A stretch of DNA of 64,000 bases from an uncultured Pelagibacteraceae bacterium (GTDB lineage: Bacteria > Pseudomonadota > Alphaproteobacteria > Pelagibacterales > Pelagibacteraceae): assembly GCA_902517535.1 (NCBI GenBank), contig CABYCK010000002.1:36591-100590 (forward strand), written 5' to 3'. Numbering within the stretch: the first letter of the stretch is position 1; each line of letters opens with the position of its first letter. Made by a program: the position numbers and the translations under genes. This document shows positions 37,785-46,772 of this stretch, in pieces. Under the pieces are notes generated by a model, which was not told the origin of the DNA, ran no database searches, and worked only from the letters and a program-made list of their open reading frames with translations.

Positions 37785-38335
37785 TGAAAATGAATAAAAA
37801 AAAACTCACTCCACTAATATTATTATCTATTTTTTTTTTAATGTTAGGAATGTCTTTCGCAGCGGTTCCGTTATATGATTTGTTCTGTAGAGTTACAGGT
37901 TTTGGAGGAACAACCCAAAATGCTTCCAATAAGGAAATTCCAAAAATTGTTGTGAATCAAGATTACAAAATGAGATTTGACACTAATATTAATAGTGCTT
38001 TAGATTGGAAGTTTACTCCTGAGATAAAAACATTAAATTTAAAACCAGGAGAAGTACACACTGTAAAATTTTATGTGGAGAATTCTAACAATCAAATTTC
38101 TTCTGGCTCAGCGTCTTTTAATGTTTCTCCGGCACCTTTTGGTATTTATTTGAATAAGATAGGATGTTTTTGTTTTGAAAAACAAACGTTAAAAGCTGGC
38201 GAAAAGAGAGAGTTTTACTTAACATTTTTCTTGGATCCAAAAGTCGTTGATGATAATAAAACTAAAAATATAGCTGATGTAACATTATCTTTTACTTTTT
38301 TTTCATCAGATTATTTTAAAGGAGATAAAGCATAA
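37784..38335 (+). CDS. ctaG: Cytochrome c oxidase assembly protein CtaG (Cox11)
   Basis: Copper chaperone that delivers copper to the CuB site of subunit I. The 183-residue protein has one N-terminal membrane helix (about 8-27) and a periplasmic domain. Cysteine motif CRVTGFGGTTQ follows the helix, and the copper-binding CFCF is in NKIGCFCFEKQTL (about 126-138), after FNVSPAPFG. Length matches the family. It starts in a one-base overlap with the small ORF, and is 2 bases before coxC. Confidence 0.95.
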   Translation: MKMNKKKLTPLILLSIFFLMLGMSFAAVPLYDLFCRVTGFGGTTQNASNKEIPKIVVNQDYKMRFDTNINSALDWKFTPEIKTLNLKPGEVHTVKFYVENSNNQISSGSASFNVSPAPFGIYLNKIGCFCFEKQTLKAGEKREFYLTFFLDPKVVDDNKTKNIADVTLSFTFFSSDYFKGDKA

Positions 38336-38337
38336 TC

Positions 38338-39129
38338 ATGACAACTAAAGATAAGAAACATGGATTTCATTTAGTAGACCCAAGCCCTTGGCCTATTTAT
38401 GTTTCTTTTGCAACTTTAGTTTTAGCTTTTGGCACAGTTTATTATTTTCACTCTAAAGCTCTATGGTTACTTCTAGTTGGGTTTGCTTTAGTAGTTTATG
38501 GTGCGTTCATGTGGTGGAGAGACGTTGTCGAAGAAGCAGAATTCCAAGGACATCATACACCGGTAGTTCAAATAACTCATAGATATGGAATGACACTTTT
38601 TATTGCTTCGGAAGTAATGTTTTTTGTTGCTTGGTTCTGGGCATATTTTAATGCAAGTTTATTTCCCACAGAAGCAGTGGGAGCAACTTGGCCTCCCCCT
38701 GATATTAAAACTTTTGACCCTTGGGATATTCCTTTAATTAATACTTTGATACTTCTTTTATCGGGCACAACAGTTACCTGGGCTCACCACGCTATGCTAG
38801 AAAATGATAGAAAATCTCTGGTAAACGGTTTAGTTCTTACTGTGTTTTTAGGTTTTATTTTTACTTGTTTTCAAGCTTATGAGTATCATCACGCAACTTT
38901 TACAATAGATGGAAATATTTATGGATCAACATTTTATATGGCTACAGGTTTTCATGGTTTTCACGTAATTGTCGGTACAATTTTCCTAGCGGTTTGTTTA
39001 TTTAGATGTATGAAAGGACATTCAAATTCAGAACATCACTTTGGCTTTGAAGCAGCCGCATGGTACTGGCATTTTGTAGACGTGGTTTGGCTATTCTTAT
39101 TTGCCGCAATTTATATTTGGGGAAGTTAA
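38338..39129 (+). CDS. coxC: Cytochrome c oxidase subunit III
   Basis: A 263-residue protein with seven membrane helices. It stabilises subunit I and feeds proton uptake. Signature parts are HLVDPSPWPIY at the start, WWRDVVEEAEFQGHHTPVVQ, FWAYFNASL with the helix III glutamate region (EVMFFVAWFWA), and ATGFHGFHVIVGTIFL. The C-terminal AAAWYWHFVDVVWLFLF is typical. Its order after ctaG is the usual alphaproteobacterial one. Followed by surf1 after 7 bases. Confidence 0.96.
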   Translation: MTTKDKKHGFHLVDPSPWPIYVSFATLVLAFGTVYYFHSKALWLLLVGFALVVYGAFMWWRDVVEEAEFQGHHTPVVQITHRYGMTLFIASEVMFFVAWFWAYFNASLFPTEAVGATWPPPDIKTFDPWDIPLINTLILLLSGTTVTWAHHAMLENDRKSLVNGLVLTVFLGFIFTCFQAYEYHHATFTIDGNIYGSTFYMATGFHGFHVIVGTIFLAVCLFRCMKGHSNSEHHFGFEAAAWYWHFVDVVWLFLFAAIYIWGS

Positions 39130-39136
39130 TCTCAAA

Positions 39137-39799
39137 TTGAAAAGAGCATTTTTATTTCAACTGTTTGTTATTTTTTTTGTAACAATATTTTGTACTTTAG
39201 GTACTTGGCAACTTTATAGACTACAATGGAAATTAGAACTTATTAGCGAAATAACTTCTGGTTTAAACTCAAGTCCAAAAGAATATTCAAATTTGATCAA
39301 AAAAAATTATCAACGAGTTGATGCTAAGGGAAAATTTAATTTTGATAAACAAATTTATCTTTATAGTTTGAATGACAATGGAAAACCTGGATATGATGTA
39401 GTAACTCCTTTTAGAACAAATAAAAACGAAAATGTTTTAATTAACAGAGGATGGATAAGTACAGAGCTTAAAGGCAATTCTAGTATAAACCCGAAAGTAA
39501 ACTCTGAGCAAAAAATTGTTGGGCTTTTGAGAGAAATTTATAAGCCAAATATCTTTAAACCAGAGAACGATCTTAAAAATAATGTATGGTTTTCAATAAA
39601 TTTAGATGATCTAAAAGAAGCTACTGGTGTACAATTTAACGAATTTGTAATTTTTTTAGAAGATAATCAAGCCAGGCTACCTCTTCCAAAAAAGATTAGC
39701 ATTGATGTGCCAAATAATCACCTTAAATATGCTATAACGTGGTATGCAATATCAATTTCGATAATTTTTTATTATTTATATTTTAGAAGAAAAAAATGA
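39137..39799 (+). CDS. surf1: SURF1 family oxidase assembly protein
   Basis: Helps insert heme a into subunit I. About 220 residues with an N-terminal helix (about 4-20), a soluble periplasmic domain and a C-terminal helix (about 198-215). Conserved features are GTWQLYRLQWK after helix 1, YDVVTPFRT, VLINRGWIS, and NNHLKYAITWYA before helix 2. The start is TTG at 39137 with a GGGGAAG-type SD upstream; the frame is open to 39101, but that would overlap coxC and put charged residues before the helix. Overlaps thrC by 4 bases. Confidence 0.9.
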   Translation: MKRAFLFQLFVIFFVTIFCTLGTWQLYRLQWKLELISEITSGLNSSPKEYSNLIKKNYQRVDAKGKFNFDKQIYLYSLNDNGKPGYDVVTPFRTNKNENVLINRGWISTELKGNSSINPKVNSEQKIVGLLREIYKPNIFKPENDLKNNVWFSINLDDLKEATGVQFNEFVIFLEDNQARLPLPKKISIDVPNNHLKYAITWYAISISIIFYYLYFRRKK

Positions 39800-41172
39800 A
39801 TTATTTTAGCACTAGGAATAAATCTTTAAAATTTAGCTTTAAAGATATTTTCTTAAGAGGTCTTGCTCCTGGCGGGGGATTATTTTTACCTAGTGAAATT
39901 AAAAAATATACAAAAAAAGATCTAAAAAAATTAAGTGAGTTAAGTTACAACAAACTAGCAGTAGAAATAATCTATAATTTTTGTTCTAAAGAAATTCAAA
40001 AAAATGAACTAAGTTCATTGATTGAAAAGTCATATATTAGTTTTAAAGAAAATGAAGTTGTCAAACTAAAAAAAATTGGAGATATAAATCTCCTTGAACT
40101 ATATCACGGACCTACTTTGGCTTTTAAAGATGTTGCAATGCAAGTAATTGGAAATATGTATGATCATTTACAAGTTGCTAAAACTAAAACTGTTAATATC
40201 GTTGTAGCTACATCTGGAGACACAGGTTCTGCAGCAATAGCTGCGTTGAGTGATAGAAAAAATATAAATCTTTTTGTATTACATCCACATAATAAGATTT
40301 CTAATATTCAGAGAAAAATTATGACAACAATTGGAGGAGCAAATATTTACAATATAGCTATTGAAGGAACATTCGATGATTGTCAAAAAATTGTTAAAGA
40401 ACTTTTCAATGAAGATAATTTTAGAGAAAAAATAAATATGTCAGGTGTAAATTCTATTAATTGGGCAAGAATTATTTGCCAAATTGTTTATTATTTTTAT
40501 TCCTACTTTAAGTTAAAAAAGAGCAACGTTAGCTTTTCTGTACCTACTGGAAATTTTGGAGATATTTATGCTGGTTATTTTGCAAAAAAAATGGGTTTAC
40601 CAATTAATAAGTTAATAGTAGCAACTAATAAAAATGATATTTTACAGAGAGTTATCAATACTGGTGAGTACAAACCTAACACAGTCAAACAATCTATTAC
40701 TCCAAGCATGGATATCCAAGTAGCTAGTAACTTTGAAAGACTTCTTTTTTATATTTTGGATGAAAATGATAACAGCGTAAATTCTTTAATGAATGATCTT
40801 TCTTCCAAAGGTGTATTTAACTTACAAAAAAAAAAAGTTGAAAAAATAAAGAAAGATTTCGAAGGTATTAAAATTACTGATGAGGAGACAGAAAATATCA
40901 TCAAAGAAGTGTATAAAAAGCATCAGTTTATAATCGATCCTCATACTGCCACTGGATTTGGTGCGGCAAAAAAAATTAAAAATCTAGGTGATATAATTGT
41001 TCTAGGAACAGCTCATCCTTATAAATTTAATGATACTATCAAAAAAGCTATTGGAAAAAATTTAGAGATACCTGAAAATTTAAAATTGAATGTAGATAAA
41101 AAAGAAACATTTGATATTATTAAAAATTCAAATTCAGAAGTTAAAAATTATATTTTAAGTAAAATAGAATGA
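39796..41172 (+). CDS. thrC: Threonine synthase
   Basis: PLP enzyme converting phosphohomoserine to threonine. The 458-residue protein has the N-terminal YFSTRN segment, the PLP lysine in HGPTLAFKDVAMQ (about 107-119), the SGDTGSAAIAAL phosphate-binding loop, and SVPTGNFGDIYAGY. It lies at the tail of the oxidase operon (ATGA overlaps on both sides) and is 900 bases from thrB (homoserine kinase) on the other strand, so the two last steps of threonine synthesis are encoded on convergent transcripts. Confidence 0.95.
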   Translation: MNYFSTRNKSLKFSFKDIFLRGLAPGGGLFLPSEIKKYTKKDLKKLSELSYNKLAVEIIYNFCSKEIQKNELSSLIEKSYISFKENEVVKLKKIGDINLLELYHGPTLAFKDVAMQVIGNMYDHLQVAKTKTVNIVVATSGDTGSAAIAALSDRKNINLFVLHPHNKISNIQRKIMTTIGGANIYNIAIEGTFDDCQKIVKELFNEDNFREKINMSGVNSINWARIICQIVYYFYSYFKLKKSNVSFSVPTGNFGDIYAGYFAKKMGLPINKLIVATNKNDILQRVINTGEYKPNTVKQSITPSMDIQVASNFERLLFYILDENDNSVNSLMNDLSSKGVFNLQKKKVEKIKKDFEGIKITDEETENIIKEVYKKHQFIIDPHTATGFGAAKKIKNLGDIIVLGTAHPYKFNDTIKKAIGKNLEIPENLKLNVDKKETFDIIKNSNSEVKNYILSKIE

Positions 41173-41654
41173 AAATAAAAGCAGGGGATAGACTACCAAG
41201 TTCAGAATTATTTTATCTTGATCAAAATAACGAAGTAAAAACAATTGATATTTTAGATCTATGTAAAAAAAAAACTATTATTTTAGGCATGCCCGGAGCG
41301 TTCACTAAAACATGTTCAACACTTCATTTACCTGGTTATATAAGAAACTATGAATTGATCTTGAAAAAAGGAATTTCAAAAATTGTATGTATTGCAGTAA
41401 ACGATCCTAACGTTATGAAAGCCTGGGGTGAAAATCAAAACGCTGGAACTAAAATTTTTATGGCTGGAGATCCATTCATAAAATTTACAAAAGCTATTGG
41501 AGCTGAAGTAGACAAATCTGAGAAAGGACTAGGAATTAGATCCAATCGTTACACAATGTTCGTAGAAAATGGTGAAATAAAAAAATTAGAGGAAGAAAAA
41601 GAAACTGCAACTTGCGAGTTATCAGCTGCTGAAAATTTTTTAAAGACTATTTAG
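41169..41654 (+). CDS. Peroxiredoxin, Prx5-type
   Basis: A 161-residue thiol peroxidase of the Prx5/hybrid type. The peroxidatic cysteine is in GMPGAFTKTCSTLHLPGY, with the Thr four residues before it. Later features include NDPNVMKAWGENQNAG and GLGIRSNRYTMFVENGEI. A second cysteine close to the end (ATCELSAAENFL) may act as a resolving residue. It reduces peroxides using thiol donors; being next to the oxidase genes fits protection from respiratory by-products (inference). Its stop overlaps the convergent rnhA by 8 bases. Confidence 0.92.
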   Translation: MKIKAGDRLPSSELFYLDQNNEVKTIDILDLCKKKTIILGMPGAFTKTCSTLHLPGYIRNYELILKKGISKIVCIAVNDPNVMKAWGENQNAGTKIFMAGDPFIKFTKAIGAEVDKSEKGLGIRSNRYTMFVENGEIKKLEEEKETATCELSAAENFLKTI

Positions 41655-42072
41655 TTTTTGAAACTGCTAATTTGTCAACAAGACTATTGTATTTATCTCC
41701 CGCATGAGCTTTAACCCATTTCCAAATGACTTTATGTTTTGCACAAGAATTATCTAGTTTAACCCACAAATCTTTATTTTTCACAGGTTTCTTATTAGAA
41801 CTTTTCCAATTATTTAATTTCCATTTTTGAATCCAATCAGTAATCCCGTCTTTCACATATTTTGAATCTGTATAAATTGTTATTTCAGATTTTTTTTTTA
41901 TTTTTTTTAGAGCCATAATTGGAGCCATCAGTTCCATTCTATTATTGGTAGTTTTACTCTCTGCTCCAGAAATACTTATTTGATTAAAATCATTGTCTAA
42001 AATAATTGCAGCCCATCCCCCTTTACCGGGATTTCCCGAGCATGCACCATCAGTATAAATCTTTAGTTTCAT
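41647..42072 (-). CDS. rnhA: Ribonuclease HI
   Basis: Cleaves the RNA strand of RNA-DNA hybrids. The 141-residue protein has all catalytic acids: Asp in IYTDGACSGNPGKGG, Glu in NNRMELMAPI, Asp in IYTDSKYVKDGI, and the last Asp in NSLVDKLA. The basic KSSNKKPVKNKDLW handle segment is present. Last gene of the long reverse run; it shares one base with thrB. RNase HII (rnhB) is at 57.4-58.0 kb. Confidence 0.95.
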   Translation of the reverse strand: MKLKIYTDGACSGNPGKGGWAAIILDNDFNQISISGAESKTTNNRMELMAPIMALKKIKKKSEITIYTDSKYVKDGITDWIQKWKLNNWKSSNKKPVKNKDLWVKLDNSCAKHKVIWKWVKAHAGDKYNSLVDKLAVSKTK

Positions 42073-43040
42073 TAAAAAAAATAATCCTCATGATTTTTTG
42101 CGTTTTTATGAAATTGCAATCTTTTTAGATATTCCATGGGGTCTTTAATCTTAACAATCGCACCTTCCACTGTATTTAATGCATCAAATACTCGAGTTAA
42201 TAAAAATCTTAAAGCAGCTCCTTGAGATAATACTTTAATACTACGAATCTCACTATCAGTAAGTTTTCTTATAGAAGTATATCCATCAATAAAATTTTTT
42301 GCTTTTGTGACGTTAAAACTTAAATTATTTTTTTGACCGTCAAAACATAGAGCATTAAAACAGATTGCTATTTCAAAAGCGTAAAATTCTTCACAAGAAA
42401 AGTAAAAATCAATTATACCACTAAATTTGTCTTCGATAAAAAAAATATTGTCATGAAAAAGATCTGCATGAATTATGCCTTGCGGTAAATTTTTTGGCCA
42501 ATTTTTTTCTACATCATTGAGATTTTCTTCAATTAGTTTAGGCAGATCTTTATGTATACTTGAGCATTTATCTTTAATAGAATTAAATAGTTTTCTCCAC
42601 GATTTTACCGAGAGGTCATTTTTCCTTTTTAATTTAAAGTTTTTTGTTATGTCGTGCATTTTTGCAACTTCTTTTCCTATGGATCGACAATTAGATGGAG
42701 ATAGATTTTGTTTAGCTTTTCCCTCAAGAAATGAAACGATCATTAATTTTTTCCCGTTGTAGTTTGTGAGAGCTTCATTTTGATTGTTAATAATAGGAAT
42801 AGGGCATTTAAAACTGGCTTTGTTCAGTGAAGTCATCAGCTCAGAAAAAAAAGGAAGATCTTCAGATTTAACCCTTTTTTCATAAATAGTGAGTATAAAT
42901 TTTTTTTTATTTACTGATAAAAAATAATTAGTATTTTCGATACCTTCTTCTATTCCCTTAAATCGATCTAATTTCCCCAAACTATAATATGACAATATTT
43001 CTTCTAAATTATTTTGATTAAACTTAGTATAAACGGCCAT
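42072..43040 (-). CDS. thrB: Homoserine kinase (ThrB, APH-fold type)
   Basis: Phosphorylates homoserine for threonine synthase. The 322-residue protein is the aminoglycoside-phosphotransferase-like type found in Alphaproteobacteria. Evidence includes the start AVYTKFNQNNLEEILSYY, FILTIYEKR with the ATP-binding lysine, and the catalytic IIHADLFHDNIFF followed by GIIDFYFSCEEF with the metal Asp. ATG 43040 gives a TGATG overlap with ispH; a TTG before it is not needed. Membership of a photosynthetic-pigment and ATP synthase run appears to be coincidental. Confidence 0.92.
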   Translation of the reverse strand: MAVYTKFNQNNLEEILSYYSLGKLDRFKGIEEGIENTNYFLSVNKKKFILTIYEKRVKSEDLPFFSELMTSLNKASFKCPIPIINNQNEALTNYNGKKLMIVSFLEGKAKQNLSPSNCRSIGKEVAKMHDITKNFKLKRKNDLSVKSWRKLFNSIKDKCSSIHKDLPKLIEENLNDVEKNWPKNLPQGIIHADLFHDNIFFIEDKFSGIIDFYFSCEEFYAFEIAICFNALCFDGQKNNLSFNVTKAKNFIDGYTSIRKLTDSEIRSIKVLSQGAALRFLLTRVFDALNTVEGAIVKIKDPMEYLKRLQFHKNAKNHEDYFF

Positions 43041-43984
43041 CAATTTAACTCTTTTGGTAATTTAAAAACTACTTTTTCTTCAGCAACTATCACTTCCTCA
43101 ATTGAAACTTTTCGGTTTTTTTTAATATTATTAAGCAATTCTTGTACTAATTTTTCTGGTGCTGAAGCACCGGAAGATATTCCAATCGTATTAGATTTCT
43201 TTATTTCATTGTAGGGTATATCTTTTTCCGAATGCATTAATTGTGAATTATTACATCCAGCTTTTTTAGCAACCTCTACCAATCGAACAGAATTTGATGA
43301 ATTTCTACTTCCAACAATAAAAAACATGTCACACTTAGATGCTATTTCTTTTACTGCTGACTGCCTATTTGTCGTGGCATAACAAATATCTTCTTTAATT
43401 GGACCTTTAATTTTTGGAAACTTTATTTTCAGAATGTCAATTATTTCTGCCGTATCATCTACAGACAAAGTTGTTTGAGTAATATATGCAAGAGGTTTTT
43501 TGAAATCCTCAACATTTAAACTTTCCGCATCTTTTTTAGTTTCCACTAACTTTATAGATCCTTCTGGTAGCTGACCCATAGTTCCAATTACCTCTGGATG
43601 ATTTTTGTGACCTATTAGTAAGATTTCATAACCACCTCTGTTTAATTGTTCCGACTCCCTATGAACTTTGGACACCAAAGGACATGTAGCATCAACATAC
43701 GATAAATTTTTTAATTTTGCTTCTTCGGGGACTGATTTAGGAACACCATGAGCTGAAAAAATTACTGGTCTGCTAAAATCTTTTACATCAGATAATTCAT
43801 CAACAAAAACAGCACCCTTTTTTTTTAACTCGTCGACCACTTGTTTGTTATGGACTATCTCATGTCTTACATAAACAGGAGTGCCGAATTTATTAATAGA
43901 TTTTTCTACTATTTCTATAGCTCTTTTAACGCCTGCACAAAAACCTCTGGGAGAAGCCAAGTAAATTTTAAGTTCTTTTTTCAT
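43040..43984 (-). CDS. ispH: 4-hydroxy-3-methylbut-2-enyl diphosphate reductase
   Basis: Last enzyme of the MEP route, giving IPP and DMAPP. The 314-residue protein has the three cluster cysteines: GFCAGVKRAIE (about 15-25), DATCPLVSKVH, and EDICYATTNRQ. HEIVHNKQVV and SAHGVPKSVP are also typical. It overlaps blh by 17 bases and thrB by one base. Isoprenoids from this step feed the carotenoid genes directly upstream. ispE, from the same pathway, is at 60.4-61.2 kb. Confidence 0.96.
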   Translation of the reverse strand: MKKELKIYLASPRGFCAGVKRAIEIVEKSINKFGTPVYVRHEIVHNKQVVDELKKKGAVFVDELSDVKDFSRPVIFSAHGVPKSVPEEAKLKNLSYVDATCPLVSKVHRESEQLNRGGYEILLIGHKNHPEVIGTMGQLPEGSIKLVETKKDAESLNVEDFKKPLAYITQTTLSVDDTAEIIDILKIKFPKIKGPIKEDICYATTNRQSAVKEIASKCDMFFIVGSRNSSNSVRLVEVAKKAGCNNSQLMHSEKDIPYNEIKKSNTIGISSGASAPEKLVQELLNNIKKNRKVSIEEVIVAEEKVVFKLPKELN

Positions 43985-44873
43985 TTTTTTCTAAAAGGTA
44001 TTCTAGCAATATATGCGGAAAAGTAAGTGACGCCAAACCAATAAAAATTACCTTATAAATAGCCTCATCAAGCTTATAAAAATTATTTAAAAAATATATA
44101 GCGAACAAAAATATGACTCCAGTAACCAAAGTTAATGGGATTGCTCTATTTATAAATTTTTTAAGACCTGATTTTATAGATTTATCTAGATCAAAAATAA
44201 GTGTAATCGTATGTCTTATCGAGTGAAGAAAACAAAAATAAATCGTAAATGCCAAAACAGGTGTTAAAAAAAGATTTAGTATAATTATTGATAAAAAATC
44301 CATAATCATAATTCCTTTTATGTTAATGTTTTTTTGACTTGAAATGAGCAAAGAGGACAAAAAGCTTAAACATAATATCACTATTAAAAAAGGATCATTA
44401 AAAACTGTAGACTCAAATACATTGAAATTAAGAATTCTGAATATTTCATTTGTTTTATCTCTTTGCAATAATAATGGAACTAAAATTACCGATGATCCTT
44501 TAAAAAAGAATAAAATTTCAGATATTAAAAATTTTCGTTTTAAATAAAATACCGTATCCTCTTTACCAAAATGATAAGAGGCAACAATAAGAAATAAGAA
44601 TAAAACAGTATTGGGAAATATTAACCAAAAAAATATTATTAAAAAAGAAATAAATATATAAATTAAATAAAAAGAAACAGTAGATTTATAACCAAATAAT
44701 TTCAAAAGTTTTTTTCCTTTTATATTATCTAATGCTCCATGAGAAATTCCTAAAATTAGTATTAAAAATAAACAGAATATTATTGGTTCAAAATTTAGCG
44801 TTAAATAAAACGGGCTTATCAAAATGCAAAAATTAAAAAATATAACTGAGTGTTTAAAATTTATTTTTTCCAT
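43968..44873 (-). CDS. blh: Beta-carotene 15,15'-dioxygenase (Blh/Brp family)
   Basis: Multi-pass membrane protein of 301 residues (about eight hydrophobic segments) that cleaves beta-carotene to retinal. GISHGALDNIKGKKL, with the conserved His in the second helix, SYHFGKEDTVFYLKR and CFLHSIRHTITL carry the metal-binding His set expected for this family. It has a one-base overlap with crtY and 17-base with ispH. With crtY/B/I upstream this is a complete route from GGPP to retinal. Retinal is the chromophore of proteorhodopsin, which is not encoded in the window. Confidence 0.93.
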   Translation of the reverse strand: MEKINFKHSVIFFNFCILISPFYLTLNFEPIIFCLFLILILGISHGALDNIKGKKLLKLFGYKSTVSFYLIYIFISFLIIFFWLIFPNTVLFLFLIVASYHFGKEDTVFYLKRKFLISEILFFFKGSSVILVPLLLQRDKTNEIFRILNFNVFESTVFNDPFLIVILCLSFLSSLLISSQKNINIKGIMIMDFLSIIILNLFLTPVLAFTIYFCFLHSIRHTITLIFDLDKSIKSGLKKFINRAIPLTLVTGVIFLFAIYFLNNFYKLDEAIYKVIFIGLASLTFPHILLEYLLEKNEKRT

Positions 44874-45940
44874 TAACTAAAAAGCGCCTTTATAAAAATT
44901 AATTTCGGCATTTTACTTATAATATAAATATCTTCAAAAATGTTACTTTTATTTGACAAAAATTTAATCACAGTATTCGAAGGACTTTTAAACATTTTGA
45001 AAAATATCATGGGCATTTTTTCTGGATGTTTTTTTAAAACTTGAAGAAACACTTTATCTAAGAATTGATATTTTTTTCCTAAATTGAATTTTTTAACTTT
45101 TTCAATATTATCAATATTTTTCATAATCTCTTTACTATGTTCTTGGATATTTAAAAAAGTATATCCTGTGCTTAATCTAGTCATTCCACCAGCAGATCCA
45201 ATATTGATAGTTCTTTCGTCATTTTTAAATGAAGGGTAAAATAATGGAATAGCTCCCTTTTCAGTAAAATTTATCTTATAACTTTTTATTCCAAGATTAT
45301 TTTTAATATAATTTTCTAATTGAAGATCATAATCCATAAGGCTTTGATCTTCTAAATCTGATAACCAAGTTGTTTCTATCAGAGCTTTATTTTTTTTAAA
45401 TGGTAATGTATAGAAGAAGTGCAAATCATTTCTCTGATCACAATTAAAATCCATAAGATTTATAATCTCATCATCAAAAATATCTTTTGCCGTTTCTATC
45501 TCGATACCTTGAAAGTGTTGCCACATTTCAGATTTATCTAACGCACCTTTAAAAATACTGTTAAAAATTAATGAATTTTCTGAATTAATTTCATTTATAT
45601 TTTTGAAGAAACTAATATTAGAATTAGCTGAAAGTATATAATTTATTTTTCGATAAAATTTTTCGCTGTCGATACTTTGATAGGGGAAATTTTTATTCTT
45701 TAATTCATAAGAACTATCTGAAGTATTAACTGTAAAATTATTCCAACTTTTAATTACACAATCTTCAAAGTTATGATCAAAAACTTTCCAAAAAGACCAT
45801 GTTTTATCTCTTTTGTATTCTTTACGAGTTTCAATTATAGCGAGGGTTTTGTTTTTTAATTTATTATTAATTTCAAGTTCATACGCCAAAGATAATCCTG
45901 CGCAACCCCCACCAATGATCACGTAGTCAAATTCTCTCAT
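44873..45940 (-). CDS. crtY: Lycopene beta-cyclase
   Basis: FAD-dependent cyclase making beta-carotene from lycopene. The 355-residue protein has an N-terminal dinucleotide fold YVIIGGGCAGLSLAYEL, followed by RDKTWSFW, and the family motif GSAGGMTRLSTGYTFLNIQ near residue 250. It is slightly short compared with about 380-residue relatives. It overlaps crtB by 14 bases and blh by 1 base. It is part of crtI-crtB-crtY-blh; crtE is missing here and must be elsewhere. Confidence 0.93.
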   Translation of the reverse strand: MREFDYVIIGGGCAGLSLAYELEINNKLKNKTLAIIETRKEYKRDKTWSFWKVFDHNFEDCVIKSWNNFTVNTSDSSYELKNKNFPYQSIDSEKFYRKINYILSANSNISFFKNINEINSENSLIFNSIFKGALDKSEMWQHFQGIEIETAKDIFDDEIINLMDFNCDQRNDLHFFYTLPFKKNKALIETTWLSDLEDQSLMDYDLQLENYIKNNLGIKSYKINFTEKGAIPLFYPSFKNDERTINIGSAGGMTRLSTGYTFLNIQEHSKEIMKNIDNIEKVKKFNLGKKYQFLDKVFLQVLKKHPEKMPMIFFKMFKSPSNTVIKFLSNKSNIFEDIYIISKMPKLIFIKALFS

Positions 45941-46772
45941 TTAAATTTATTTCCTCTTTTAAAATATTATGATTTATATGATTATCGTAATTTAAATTTT
46001 TAACAAACAATAACTTAGTAAAGTCAACAACAGATAAAAAAGTTTGAATTATCTTTTCAAATACTGGAACGTATATTTTTCCAGCTTTATTATAATTATC
46101 TGTATTTTTTTGCTTAAGAATATTATCGCCAATTTTTTTATAAACACGCCTTGCAACGATGACCGAAAATCTAGATCTTAATGGTATGCTACTAATGGAC
46201 AGAAAAGATTTTTCATAAAATACTTGAGACTCTTTGATAATTTTTTGAATTGATGAAAAATCATGTCTAATATATTGTCTATTACGTGCTTTATCCTCAC
46301 ATACGTCTCGGGCAATATTTGTAAGTTGCATAGCGATTCCAAGATCAATCGCTCCTTTTAAAGCTTCTTTATTATTCACTTTAAGAATTTTTGACATCAT
46401 AAGGCCAACTGTTCCTGCAACTCTATAAGTATAAACCAATAATTCTTTTTTAGAATTAATTTGAACCTTTTCCTCCAAATCGGTTTCAATCCCATCAAAC
46501 AAATCAATTACAACTTGCTTAGAAATATTTTCACTTTCAATTAAAAACCACATTTCTTTTATTATTGGTTTGGTAAAATTTTTATTTATGAAATCATTCT
46601 TAAACCTTAAAAAATTTTCTTTTTTGTTCTTAAGTTCGTTATTTTCGTCAGCTATATCATCTAAAGTTCTACAAAAATTATATAAAGATGAACATTTTTT
46701 AAATTTATTTTTTGATAAAAAAAAACTTGCCCAATAAAAAGATTTTGCGTGTTTTTCTAATAGGTTAATCAT
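45927..46772 (-). CDS. crtB: Phytoene synthase
   Basis: Joins two GGPP molecules to make phytoene. The 281-residue protein carries both Asp-rich metal-binding motifs, RTLDDIADENN (about 35-45) and LTNIARDVCEDKARNR (about 150-165), typical of squalene/phytoene synthases. Its C-terminus ends in a Lys/Asn-rich tail that runs 14 bases into crtY. One-base overlap with crtI upstream. Squalene synthase is less likely given crtI and crtY as neighbours. Confidence 0.93.
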   Translation of the reverse strand: MINLLEKHAKSFYWASFFLSKNKFKKCSSLYNFCRTLDDIADENNELKNKKENFLRFKNDFINKNFTKPIIKEMWFLIESENISKQVVIDLFDGIETDLEEKVQINSKKELLVYTYRVAGTVGLMMSKILKVNNKEALKGAIDLGIAMQLTNIARDVCEDKARNRQYIRHDFSSIQKIIKESQVFYEKSFLSISSIPLRSRFSVIVARRVYKKIGDNILKQKNTDNYNKAGKIYVPVFEKIIQTFLSVVDFTKLLFVKNLNYDNHINHNILKEEINLNERI